This document shows, in pieces, positions 20,288 to 28,601 of a stretch of DNA of 64,000 bases. Source of the DNA: Palsa-1033 sp963735455 (lineage in GTDB: Bacteria > Chloroflexota > Limnocylindria > Limnocylindrales > CSP1-4); assembly GCA_963735455.1 (NCBI GenBank), contig CAVTKZ010000002.1:1364001-1428000 (forward strand), given 5' to 3'. Within the stretch, counting starts at the first letter, position 1. Every line of letters starts with the position of its first letter. A program made the translations under genes and the position numbers. The notes beneath the pieces are model-generated. The model saw only the letters and a list, made by a program, of their open reading frames with translations, did not search any database and was not told the origin of the DNA.

Positions 20288-21499
20288 CTACTTCTGGCGG
20301 CGCAGGAAGCTCGGGATGTCGAGGTCGTCGGGGTCGATCGCCGCCCGGCGAACGGGCTGGACGACCGGCTCGCCGACGCTCCGGCTCTCGACCTTGACCG
20401 CGGCGGCCTCCCGGCCCGGGTCGTCGGGGCGATCGTCGGCCACGGCCCGGCGCTGCTCCTCGAGCTCGGCGTAGTAGTCGCGGCGGATGCCGCCCTGGTT
20501 CTCGAACGAGGTCGTCGCGCCGGCCGGCCGGACCGCCTCGCGCTTGCGGTTGGCGTCGAAGCCGGTGGCGATCACGGTGATCATCACCTCGTCGCCGAGG
20601 CGCTCGTTGAAGCTCGTGCCGAAGATGATGTTGGCCTCCGGGTCGGCGGCGGCGCGGATCTCCTCGGCGGCCTCGGTCACCTCGTGGAGGCTCAGGTTGG
20701 AGCTGCCGGTGATGTTGAACAGGATCCCCTGGGCGCCGTTGATGTTGACCTCGAGGAGCGGGCTGGCGATCGCCTGGCGGGCCGCCTCGATCGCCCGGTT
20801 CTCACCCGACGCGCGGCCGATGCCCATCAACGCCGAACCGGCGTCCTTCATGATCGTGCGCACGTCGGCGAAGTCGAGGTTGATCAGGCCGGGCACGGTG
20901 ATGATGTCGCTGATCCCCTGGACGCCCTGGCGCAGGACGTCGTCGACGACCCGGAAGGCATCGACGATCGAGGTGTTCTTCTGGACGACGTCCTTGAGCC
21001 GGTCGTTGGGGATCGTGATCAGGGTGTCGACCTTGGCCCGCAGCTCGTCGGCGGCCTTCTCGGCGACCAGCTTGCGCCGGTTGCCCTCGAACGAGAACGG
21101 CTTGGTCACGACCCCGATCGTCAGGGCGCCCAGCTCCTTGGCGATCTCGGCCACGACCGGGGCGGCGCCGGAGCCGGTCCCGCCACCCAGGCCGGCGGTG
21201 ATGAAGACCATGTCCGAGTCGCGCAGCGCCTCGGCGATCTTCTCGGTGTCCTCTTCGGCCGCCCGCTGGCCGATCGACGAGTCGCCGCCGGCGCCCAGGC
21301 CGCGGGTCATCTTGTCGCCGATCCGGATCTTGTGCGGCGCGTCGCTCTGGAGGAGCGCCTGGGCGTCGGTGTTGCAGGCGATGAACTCGACGCCCATCAT
21401 CTCGGCCCGGATCATCCGGTTGACCGCATTGCTCCCCCCGCCACCGACGCCGACGACGCGAATGAGCGCGAAGTTCTCGGAATCGGAACGGAGCGGCAT
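20288..21499 (-). CDS. ftsZ: Cell division protein FtsZ
   Basis: A 403-residue tubulin-like GTPase that forms the Z ring. The tubulin signature GGGTGSG lies at about residues 105-111, and the catalytic T7 loop reads NLDFADV near 207-213. A variable linker of about 60 residues ends in the conserved C-terminal peptide DDLDIPSFLRRQK that binds FtsA. The start has ribosome site GGAGG. It is separated from ftsA by 184 bases, more than any other gap in the cluster, so it may have an extra promoter. Confidence 0.97.
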   Translation of the reverse strand: MPLRSDSENFALIRVVGVGGGGSNAVNRMIRAEMMGVEFIACNTDAQALLQSDAPHKIRIGDKMTRGLGAGGDSSIGQRAAEEDTEKIAEALRDSDMVFITAGLGGGTGSGAAPVVAEIAKELGALTIGVVTKPFSFEGNRRKLVAEKAADELRAKVDTLITIPNDRLKDVVQKNTSIVDAFRVVDDVLRQGVQGISDIITVPGLINLDFADVRTIMKDAGSALMGIGRASGENRAIEAARQAIASPLLEVNINGAQGILFNITGSSNLSLHEVTEAAEEIRAAADPEANIIFGTSFNERLGDEVMITVIATGFDANRKREAVRPAGATTSFENQGGIRRDYYAELEEQRRAVADDRPDDPGREAAAVKVESRSVGEPVVQPVRRAAIDPDDLDIPSFLRRQK

Positions 21500-21605
21500 G
21501 TCGGTACCTCCGGCGGCCCGCCCGGGGGCCGTTTCGATCAGCTGATAGGCCGTCGAGCCAAGGGGCCCGGACGGTCGGTTAGGTTCTCGCGGGAAACGTC
21601 CGGCG

Positions 21606-21611
21606 AGTATA
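21606..21611 (-). promoter_or_regulatory. Possible ftsZ promoter -10 element
   Basis: The 184-base ftsA-ftsZ spacer contains TATACT on the minus strand, a good -10 hexamer. No matching -35 sits 16-18 bases upstream. It lies about 107 bases before the ftsZ start. The assignment is tentative. Confidence 0.25.
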
Positions 21612-21683
21612 CCGTCGCGTCAATACGCCGGCGCATCGATCTCAGGCCGAATCGGAAGGCCCGGCGCGGCCGGCCCGGACCGC

Positions 21684-22916
21684 CTACGGGAAGAGGTTGC
21701 GCAGGGCGTCCCGGATCCGGCCGATGATCCCACCCGCCGGGGCGGAGTCGTAGCGGACCGGCTCGCCGGCCATCGTCACCGCGGCGCCCCAACGGAGGAG
21801 GCCGATCGCCGTGCTGTAGGCCGGGGTCAGGAGGTTGTCGACAAGGCCCCCGACACCGGTCGGGCCGGCGACCCGGACGGGCATCTCGAGAACCTCCCGG
21901 CCGAGCTCCGACAGGCCGGCCAGCTGGGCGGCCCCGCCGGTCAGGACGATCCCCGCCGGAAGCATCCCGTGGCCGGTCGCGCGCATCTCGTTGCGGACCA
22001 GCTCGAGCGTCTCGCGGCAGCGGGCCTCGATGATCTGGCACAGCTCCATCCGGCTGACCGAGCGGCCGGCCTCCTCGCCCAGGACGCTGACGCTGATCAT
22101 CTCGTCGGCGTCGACCGAGCGCAGGTCGCAGGTCCCGTGGCGGACCTTGAGCTCCTCGGCAACCTGCAGGCTGGTCTTGAGAACCGCCGCGATGTCCATC
22201 GTCACATTGTTGCCGCCGACGGGCAGGACGCTGGTGTGGAACGGCGAGCCGTCCGAGAAGAGCGCGATGTCGATCGTGCCCGCACCGATGTCGGCCACGC
22301 CCACCCCCAGGTCCTTCTCGGTCTCGGTCAGGACCGCCTCGGCCGAGGCGAGCGAGCTGGCGACCAGCTCGTCGATCTTGACGTCGGCGGCCATCACGCA
22401 CTTCTGCAGGTTCTGGACCGCGGTCGCGGCGGCGGTCACGATGTGGGTCTCGACCTCCAGCCGGATGGCGCTCATCCCGAGGGGGTCCTTGACCCCTTCC
22501 TGGCCGTCGACGATGAAGCCCCGGGGCAGGACGTGGAGGACCTCGCGGTTCGACGGGATCGAGACCGCGCGGGCCACCTCGGTCGCCCGGTTGACGTCCT
22601 CCCGGCTCACCTCGCGGTCGTGGCCGCTGACCGCTACCGCCCCGCGCGAGTTCTGCGATTCGACGTTCTGGCCGCCGACGCCGACGAAGGCCCGGTCGAT
22701 CTTCCAGCCCGACAGGCGCTCGGCCTGCTCGACCGCCTGGGCGATCGAGTTGATGGTCTGCTCGATGTTGACGACGACGCCCTTCTTGAGGCCGGTCGCC
22801 GGAACGGTGCCCTTGCCGATGATCGTCAACGCGCCGTCGGCGCTGACCTCGCCGATCAGCGCACAGACCTTCGTCGTGCCGACGTCGATCCCGACCAGGA
22901 CTGCCTCTCGTTCCAC
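21684..22916 (-). CDS. ftsA: Cell division protein FtsA
   Basis: A 410-residue actin-like ATPase that tethers FtsZ to the membrane. Phosphate-1 VGIDVGTTKVCALIGE opens the protein. The FtsA-specific 1C domain follows (about residues 85-165), with VADIGAGTIDIALF and ATP-binding IVLTGGAAQLAGL later. The C-terminal amphipathic membrane helix is IGRIRDALRNLFP. It sits directly after sbp. Confidence 0.96.
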   Translation of the reverse strand: MEREAVLVGIDVGTTKVCALIGEVSADGALTIIGKGTVPATGLKKGVVVNIEQTINSIAQAVEQAERLSGWKIDRAFVGVGGQNVESQNSRGAVAVSGHDREVSREDVNRATEVARAVSIPSNREVLHVLPRGFIVDGQEGVKDPLGMSAIRLEVETHIVTAAATAVQNLQKCVMAADVKIDELVASSLASAEAVLTETEKDLGVGVADIGAGTIDIALFSDGSPFHTSVLPVGGNNVTMDIAAVLKTSLQVAEELKVRHGTCDLRSVDADEMISVSVLGEEAGRSVSRMELCQIIEARCRETLELVRNEMRATGHGMLPAGIVLTGGAAQLAGLSELGREVLEMPVRVAGPTGVGGLVDNLLTPAYSTAIGLLRWGAAVTMAGEPVRYDSAPAGGIIGRIRDALRNLFP

Positions 22917-22932
22917 GCTTACGTCGTCCCCT

Positions 22933-23256
22933 TTACAGGAAGTGCCTTCGAATCAGGGCCAGGTTCTGGAAGATCCGCGGGCCGAAGGTCACGAGTGCCA
23001 CGAGGTAGAGGTCCAGGCCCAGCCGATCGCCGAGGAAGGTGAGCAACACGGCGACCACCGCGTTGGTGATGAAGCCGCTGACGAAGATCCGATTGTCGTA
23101 GACACCGTCCAGCTCCGCTCGGACTGCGCCGAGCACGGAGTCGAGGGCCGCCACGATCGCGACGCCCGAGTAGCGGGCGACCTCGAAGCTGACGTTGACC
23201 TTGAGGAGGAGCCCCAGCAGGACGCCGAGGCCAAGGCCCGCCAGGGGTAGGAGCAC
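22933..23256 (-). CDS. sbp: Small basic membrane protein (Sbp, DUF1290)
   Basis: A 107-residue protein with hydrophobic segments at about 1-19, 28-48 and 62-90. It has the DUF1290 pattern VARYSGVAIVAALDSVLGAVRA, DNRIFVSGFITNA and a basic C-terminus (LIRRHFL). In Gram-positives this gene lies in the ftsQ-ftsA interval as here; the protein is membrane-bound with no known function. It lies 17 bases upstream of ftsA. Confidence 0.87.
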   Translation of the reverse strand: MLLPLAGLGLGVLLGLLLKVNVSFEVARYSGVAIVAALDSVLGAVRAELDGVYDNRIFVSGFITNAVVAVLLTFLGDRLGLDLYLVALVTFGPRIFQNLALIRRHFL

Positions 23257-23329
23257 GCGCGAGGGCCCTCCAGCCGGTGCGTTTCGGCAAGGCTACCAGA
23301 CCGTCGCCGCAGTCGAGGCTGCCCCCGGC

Positions 23330-24151
23330 TCATGGCTTGGCCTTGAGGGTATAGGTCCCGTTCAACGTGTCGGCCAGGATCACCGACTCGACCTGCGCCT
23401 CGCGGCCGGCGAGCAGGCTGCGCAGGAGCTGGACCTGGCCGGGGATCATCGTCGTCGGCCGGAGGCTGGTGGTGTAGAAGCCGAAGGTCGCCTTCCACAG
23501 GTTGGGCACGGCGGTCAGGGTGAAGCCCTGGTCGTCGGTCACGGTCACGATCAGGCCGTTGGCTGCGGAGTCGAGGTCGGCCGGCTTGAGCGAGCCGAGC
23601 CGGGTCGCGGCGTCGAAGGCGACCGGATCGATCGACCCGCCGACAGCCAGCGGGCTGCTCGCCCGGTTGTCGCTGATCGTCGGCAGGCCGTTCGGGATGG
23701 GCGCCCCGTCGGCCAGCCGGATGAACGCCAGGCCGGTCCGATCAACAAGGAAGCGGCCGGTCGAGGTCTGCCAGATGAGGATCGGCTGGCGCTCGACCAG
23801 GTTGACCCGGATCGTGTTGGGCAGGACGACCCGGACCTCGGCCGAGCTGACCGCCGGCAGGGCCGCCAGCCGGGCGTCGAGGTCGTCGGTCCGGAGGGTC
23901 ACCAGGTTCGTCCCGTCAGTGATCGCCAGCAGGGCGGCGACGTCGGCCGGTTGGGTCCAGCGGGCGCCTTGAAGGTCGATCGGCGAGCGGAACGAGAAGA
24001 CCGGCGATTCGCCGACGCCGTAGATCGCCAGGCCGGCCAGGACTACGACCAGGGCGGCCAGCGCCCGGGTCCGCGACAGGCCCGCCGAGGAACGGCGGAT
24101 CGGCCGGCCGGCCCGGGGCTGGCCCACCCGGCGGGTCGGCAGGCGGGTCAT
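23330..24151 (-). CDS. ftsQ: Cell division protein FtsQ (POTRA domain)
   Basis: A 273-residue bitopic membrane protein of the divisome. It has a basic cytoplasmic tail, one membrane span at about 31-47 (LAALVVVLAGLAIYGVG) and a POTRA domain near 53-125. The POTRA segment ends in VVLPNTIRVNLVERQP; the beta domain follows with LVDRTGLAF. It scaffolds FtsL/FtsB and FtsI. Its start overlaps the end of ddl by 4 bases. Confidence 0.92.
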   Translation of the reverse strand: MTRLPTRRVGQPRAGRPIRRSSAGLSRTRALAALVVVLAGLAIYGVGESPVFSFRSPIDLQGARWTQPADVAALLAITDGTNLVTLRTDDLDARLAALPAVSSAEVRVVLPNTIRVNLVERQPILIWQTSTGRFLVDRTGLAFIRLADGAPIPNGLPTISDNRASSPLAVGGSIDPVAFDAATRLGSLKPADLDSAANGLIVTVTDDQGFTLTAVPNLWKATFGFYTTSLRPTTMIPGQVQLLRSLLAGREAQVESVILADTLNGTYTLKAKP

Positions 24152-25281
24152 CGGGGCAGGTCCTCCGGGACGAGCCGGCGCCGGACGCGGCTCGACCAGC
24201 GTTCGAGGCCGAGCTCGACGATCTGGCCGGCCAGGGCGGCGAAGTCGTAGCCACCGGCCGCGGCCATGGCCGGGAAGAGGCTGATCGGGGTGAAGCCCGG
24301 AATCGTGTTGATCTCCGACAGGAAGGGCGTCCCGCCCTCGACCAGGAAGTCGAGCCGGGCGAAGCCCTCGGCGCCGATTGCCCGATAGGCGTCCCGGGCG
24401 ACCTTCAGGATCGCCGCCCGCAGGTGGGCGTCGACCTCGGCGCTCGGCGAGGTCTCGGACAGGCCGGGGGTGTACTTCGCGGCGTAGTCGTAGAACTCGT
24501 GGCCGGACAGGATCTCGCCCGGACCGTACAGCTCGAGCCGACCTGGATCGTTGCCCAGGACGGCCACCTCGAGCTCCCGGGCGCCGGCCACGTAGCGTTC
24601 GGCGAGGACCAGGCTGTCGTGCTCGAACGCCGCGGCCAGGGCGCCGGGGCGCTCGTCCGGCCCGTGGGCCAGGGTCATCCCGACCGAGCTGCCCAGGCGC
24701 GCCGGCTTGAAGATCAGGCGGGGGTCGCCGGTCCCCGCCGCGAACGCCTCGAGCTCAGCCAGGACGCCGGCCGGATCGGCGCTCCAGCGCCGGGCCGGGA
24801 TCTCGCGCCAGTCGACGACCGGCAGCCCGATCCCCCTGGCGAGGCGCTTGAACAGGGCCTTGTCCATGCCCAGCGCCGAGGCCGCGACGCCCGAGCCGGT
24901 GTAGGGCAGGTCGGCCGCCTCGAGCAGGGCCTGGACGATGCCGTCCTCGCCGAACGGGCCGTGGAGGGCGATGAAGACGACCGGCCGGGGCGTGCGCAGG
25001 GCGAGCCGCTCGAGGACCGCCCCGCCCGGTTCGGGGCCGCTCGCGCCGAGGGCGCCGGGATCGTCGAAGTCGGCCGGCAGCAGGGCCGCGCGGCCGGCCG
25101 CCGGCTGGCTCTCGGCCCCGGGCAGCGGCCACCAGCGGCCGGCCAGGTCGATCACGATTCGCTCGACCGAGTAGCCCGAGCCGGCCAGGGCGGCCGCTAC
25201 CGCCGAGCCCGAGACGATCGACACGTCGTGCTCCGCCGACGGCCCGCCGAGGAGGACGACGACCGCCGGTCGCTCGCTCAT
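24148..25281 (-). CDS. ddl: D-alanine--D-alanine ligase
   Basis: A 377-residue ATP-grasp enzyme that makes the D-Ala-D-Ala dipeptide for peptidoglycan. The N-terminal LLGGPSAEHDVSIVSG, HGPFGEDG, the ATP-grasp FKPARLGSSVGM, and the Mg-binding NTIPGFTPISLFP are all present. I start at ATG 25281, which overlaps the murB stop as ATGA; the longer open frame is noise. It overlaps ftsQ by 4 bases. Confidence 0.95.
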   Translation of the reverse strand: MSERPAVVVLLGGPSAEHDVSIVSGSAVAAALAGSGYSVERIVIDLAGRWWPLPGAESQPAAGRAALLPADFDDPGALGASGPEPGGAVLERLALRTPRPVVFIALHGPFGEDGIVQALLEAADLPYTGSGVAASALGMDKALFKRLARGIGLPVVDWREIPARRWSADPAGVLAELEAFAAGTGDPRLIFKPARLGSSVGMTLAHGPDERPGALAAAFEHDSLVLAERYVAGARELEVAVLGNDPGRLELYGPGEILSGHEFYDYAAKYTPGLSETSPSAEVDAHLRAAILKVARDAYRAIGAEGFARLDFLVEGGTPFLSEINTIPGFTPISLFPAMAAAGGYDFAALAGQIVELGLERWSSRVRRRLVPEDLPR

Positions 25282-26255
25282 CGAAGCCCCTCCGGCTGCC
25301 AGTCGCCCCATTGCCCCAGGTAGACGATCTCCTCGACGAGCTCGACTCCGGTCGCCTCGCGGACGGTCGCCCGGACCCGGTCGGCCAGCCGCCGCAGGTC
25401 GGTCGCGCTGCCCTTCCGGTCGTTGACCAGGAAGTTGGCATGCTTCTCGCTGACCGAGGCCCCGCCGATCCGGAGGCCCTTCAGGCCGGCCCGGTCGATC
25501 AGCCCGCCGGCCGATTCGGGCAACGGGTTGCGGAACCACGATCCGGCGCTGGGCGTGCCCAGCGGCTGGTGCTCCTGGCGCCAGTGCTTGATCTCCTCGA
25601 GGCGGGCCTTGATCTCGTCGGCCGACGCCGGCTGGAGCTCGAAGGTCGCCCCCAGGACGATCTCGGCCGCCTCGCCCGGAGCGGGTCGCTTCAGGCGGCT
25701 GTCGCGGTAGCCCAGCTCGAGCTCGGCCGGGCCGAGCTGGCCTTCACTGCCGTCGGCGGCCAGCACCCGAGCCTCGCGCAGGACGGCATCGGTCGTCGAG
25801 TCGTGCGCCCCGGCATTGGCCCACACGGCCCCGCCGACCGTGCCCGGGATGGCCAGCCCGAACTCGAGCCCGGACAGGCCAGCCAGCTGGCTGGCGGTCG
25901 CGGCCCGGGCCATCGGCAGGCCCGCCTCGGCGACCAGGGTCGAGCCGCTGATCTCGAGCCCCTCGGCCCGGTCCTGGATCACCAGTCCGCGGATCCCGGC
26001 GTCGGCGATCACGACGTTGCTGCCCCGTCCGAGGACCGTATGCTCGAGGCCGCGGGCCCGCGCGAACTGGACCAGCTTGCGCAGCTCGAACGCGTTGTGG
26101 GCAACCGCGAACAGGTCGGCCGGCCCGCCCAGGCGGAGGGTCGTGAATCGGGCGAGGGGCTCGTCGCGCGAGGTCTTGACCCCGATCCGGCGCTGGATGT
26201 CCGTGCCGATCGACAGGGCGTCGAAGGCGGCCGGGCGGCCGTCGACCGGGCTCAT
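25278..26255 (-). CDS. murB: UDP-N-acetylenolpyruvoylglucosamine reductase
   Basis: A 325-residue FAD enzyme that reduces enolpyruvyl-UDP-GlcNAc to UDP-MurNAc. It shows FTTLRLGGPADLF, the FAD motifs VLGRGSNVVIAD and IPGTVGGAVWANAGAH, and SAGSWFRNP with the catalytic Ser that marks class II-like MurB. It follows murG with a 4-base overlap; murC, which often sits between them, is missing. Confidence 0.95.
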   Translation of the reverse strand: MSPVDGRPAAFDALSIGTDIQRRIGVKTSRDEPLARFTTLRLGGPADLFAVAHNAFELRKLVQFARARGLEHTVLGRGSNVVIADAGIRGLVIQDRAEGLEISGSTLVAEAGLPMARAATASQLAGLSGLEFGLAIPGTVGGAVWANAGAHDSTTDAVLREARVLAADGSEGQLGPAELELGYRDSRLKRPAPGEAAEIVLGATFELQPASADEIKARLEEIKHWRQEHQPLGTPSAGSWFRNPLPESAGGLIDRAGLKGLRIGGASVSEKHANFLVNDRKGSATDLRRLADRVRATVREATGVELVEEIVYLGQWGDWQPEGLR

Positions 26256-27409
26256 CCGGCCAGCTCCCCGCGGGCCTGGCGGACGATCGCGGCGGCCTCG
26301 GGGAAGGCTCGCCGCTCGGCTGCGGCGAAGACGAGCTCGGCCACCGCGGCGGCGGCCGCGGGGCGGCCCAGGGCCCGGGAGGCCGCGGCCATCGCGTTGT
26401 GGGCGGCCGAGTCGTCCAGGATCGCGGCGGCGGCCAGGAGCGCCTCGGCGTCGAAGTCGGCGTCGTCGATTAGACGGGCCGCTCCGGCCTCGACCAGGGG
26501 CAGGGCGTTCGCCCGCTGGTGGCCGGCCGCGTGGGGATAGGGCACGATCACCATCGGCCGCCCGAGGGCGGTCGCCTCGGCCAGGGTCGAGCTGCCCGCC
26601 CGGCCGACGATCAGGTCGGCGGCCACGAGGGCCTGGGTCATCTCGGCCCGCAGGAAGGGATAGGGCCGGTAGCGGTCGCGAACGGCGGCCGCCAGCGCCT
26701 CCCGGCCGGCCAGGGCGGCCGCGTAGCCGTCATCGCCGGTGACGTGGACGACGTGGACCCGCTCGACCAGCCGGCCGAGCGCGCCGGCCACCGCGGCATT
26801 GAAGCGGCGGACGGCCTGCGACCCGCCGAAGACGAGCAGCAGCCGGCCGCCGGGCGGCACCCCGAAGCGCTCCCGGGCGGCCAGCGGGTCGATCCCCTCG
26901 AGGTCCCGGATCGGGGTCCCGGTCTCGAAGCAGCGCCCGGCCGGCAGGCCCAGCGCGGTGCAGGTTGCCGGGCTCGAGACGGCCACGGCGGCCACCAGCC
27001 GGGCGGTGGCCCGCACGCTCCGACCGGGGATCACGTTGCCGTCCCACATCACGACCGGGATGCGCAGGCCACTGGCCGCCAGCACGACCGGGATCGCCAT
27101 GTAGCCCCCGGTGGTGAAGATCGCATCCGGGCGGCGGCGGGCCAGGATCGCCGTGGCCTGGGGCAGCGACAGGGCCAGCCGGGCCGGATCGAGGACGAGG
27201 TGGACCGAGCGGTCCGTGCTACGCAGGGAGCGCACGGCCAGCCGGCGCAGGGGAATCCCGGCGGCCGGGACGAGCCCCGCCTCGAGGCCGCGATGGCCGC
27301 CGAGCCAGCTGACCTCCGGGTCGACGGGGCTAGCGCGAAGCGACTGGGCGACGGCCAGCGCGGGGTAGATGTGCCCGCCCGTTCCGCCGCCCGCGATCAT
27401 CAGACGCAT
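26252..27409 (-). CDS. murG: UDP-N-acetylglucosamine--undecaprenyl-pyrophosphoryl-MurNAc-pentapeptide transferase
   Basis: A 385-residue GT-B glycosyltransferase that makes lipid II at the inner face of the membrane. The G loop GGGTGGHIYPALAVA opens the protein. The UDP-GlcNAc site reads GRAGSSTLAEATALG and VPYPHAAGHQRANA. ATG 27409 lies inside the 3' end of ftsW (80-base overlap in another frame). Confidence 0.95.
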   Translation of the reverse strand: MRLMIAGGGTGGHIYPALAVAQSLRASPVDPEVSWLGGHRGLEAGLVPAAGIPLRRLAVRSLRSTDRSVHLVLDPARLALSLPQATAILARRRPDAIFTTGGYMAIPVVLAASGLRIPVVMWDGNVIPGRSVRATARLVAAVAVSSPATCTALGLPAGRCFETGTPIRDLEGIDPLAARERFGVPPGGRLLLVFGGSQAVRRFNAAVAGALGRLVERVHVVHVTGDDGYAAALAGREALAAAVRDRYRPYPFLRAEMTQALVAADLIVGRAGSSTLAEATALGRPMVIVPYPHAAGHQRANALPLVEAGAARLIDDADFDAEALLAAAAILDDSAAHNAMAAASRALGRPAAAAAVAELVFAAAERRAFPEAAAIVRQARGELAG

Positions 27410-28601
27410 GCTCGAAGGTGCCTCGTTCCACGGTTTCTCGCGAGATGGACAGCAGAATGCCGACGGCCGCCAGGCTGATCGACAGCGATGAGCCGCCGGC
27501 GCTGATGAACGGCAAGGTAATCCCGGTGATCGGGATGAGGGCCACGACGACGGCGATGTTGATGAACGCCTGGACGCACAGCCAGGCTGTGATCCCGGCG
27601 GCCAGCAGGGCCCCGAAGGTGTCCGGCGCAGCCAGCGAGATCCGCACCCCCTGGTAGGCCAGGATCACGAACAGGGCGATCACGATGCTCGCCCCGACCA
27701 GCCCGAACTCCTCGCCGATCACGGCGAAGATGAAGTCGTTGCTGGCGTTGGGCAGGGCGATCCCGCCGGCGATTTGGCTCTGGCCCAGGCCCGCCCCGAA
27801 GATCCCGCCAAGGCCCAGCGCCAGGAGCCCCTGGATTGCGTGGTAGCCGGCGCCGCTCGTGTCCTGCCACGGATTCAGCCAGATCCGGATCCGCTCGAGC
27901 TGGTAACCGTGGAGCATGAATGCCGCCACCCCGGTCACGCCCAGCGCCGACAGCCCGGCCAGGTGGCCCAGTCGGGCGCCGGCGATGAACACCATCAGCA
28001 AACCGGTAAAGGCCAGGACCGAGGCCGTTCCCAGGTCGGGCTCGGCGATCACCAGCAGGACCAGGGGCACATAGATCAGGAGGAAGGGCACGAAGCCCCG
28101 CCAGAACGACTTGACCTCGCTCCCCCGCCGGGTGAGCCAGTGGGCCAGGTAGACCACCAGGGCCAGCTTGCCGACCTCGGCGGGGTGGATCGCGGGCAAT
28201 GGGCCGATCTGGAGGAACCGGGCCGAGCCACCGACGACGCGGTTGAAGGAGGGCACGAAGACGAGGACCAGCAGGACGATCGCCAGGATGTAGAGGGGCA
28301 CCGACAGCAGCCGCAGCCGGCGGTAGTCGACCCGGGTCATGACCATCAGCGCAATCAGCCCCAGGGCGCCCCACACGACCTGCGGCCCGACAACCGCGAA
28401 CGAGTTCGCCGAGCCGGCGTAGGCCTGCATCGCCGAGGAGGAGTAGACCACCAGGACGCCGATCGCGGTCAGGGCCACGACCGCGACCAGGACTACGAAG
28501 TCGGGCGCGTGCGTCTCGCGCCGGACCACGTTGGTCGTGCTGCTGCGCGCGCTCGACCGGCTCCGGACCGTTGGCTTGAGCAGGCTGGTGACGACGCTCA
28601 T
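27330..28601 (-). CDS. ftsW: Lipid II glycosyltransferase / cell division protein FtsW
   Basis: A 423-residue SEDS-family polymerase with about ten membrane spans. Family blocks are VYSSSAMQAY, QIGPLPAIHPAEVGKLALVVYLA, AEPDLGTASVLAFT, the conserved NASNDFIFAVIGEEFGLVG and PFISAGGSSLS. The membrane part ends at SISRETVERG; a 30-residue tail then overlaps murG. It acts with FtsI as the septal peptidoglycan synthase. Confidence 0.94.
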   Translation of the reverse strand: MSVVTSLLKPTVRSRSSARSSTTNVVRRETHAPDFVVLVAVVALTAIGVLVVYSSSAMQAYAGSANSFAVVGPQVVWGALGLIALMVMTRVDYRRLRLLSVPLYILAIVLLVLVFVPSFNRVVGGSARFLQIGPLPAIHPAEVGKLALVVYLAHWLTRRGSEVKSFWRGFVPFLLIYVPLVLLVIAEPDLGTASVLAFTGLLMVFIAGARLGHLAGLSALGVTGVAAFMLHGYQLERIRIWLNPWQDTSGAGYHAIQGLLALGLGGIFGAGLGQSQIAGGIALPNASNDFIFAVIGEEFGLVGASIVIALFVILAYQGVRISLAAPDTFGALLAAGITAWLCVQAFINIAVVVALIPITGITLPFISAGGSSLSISLAAVGILLSISRETVERGTFEHASDDRGRRNGRAHLPRAGRRPVASR

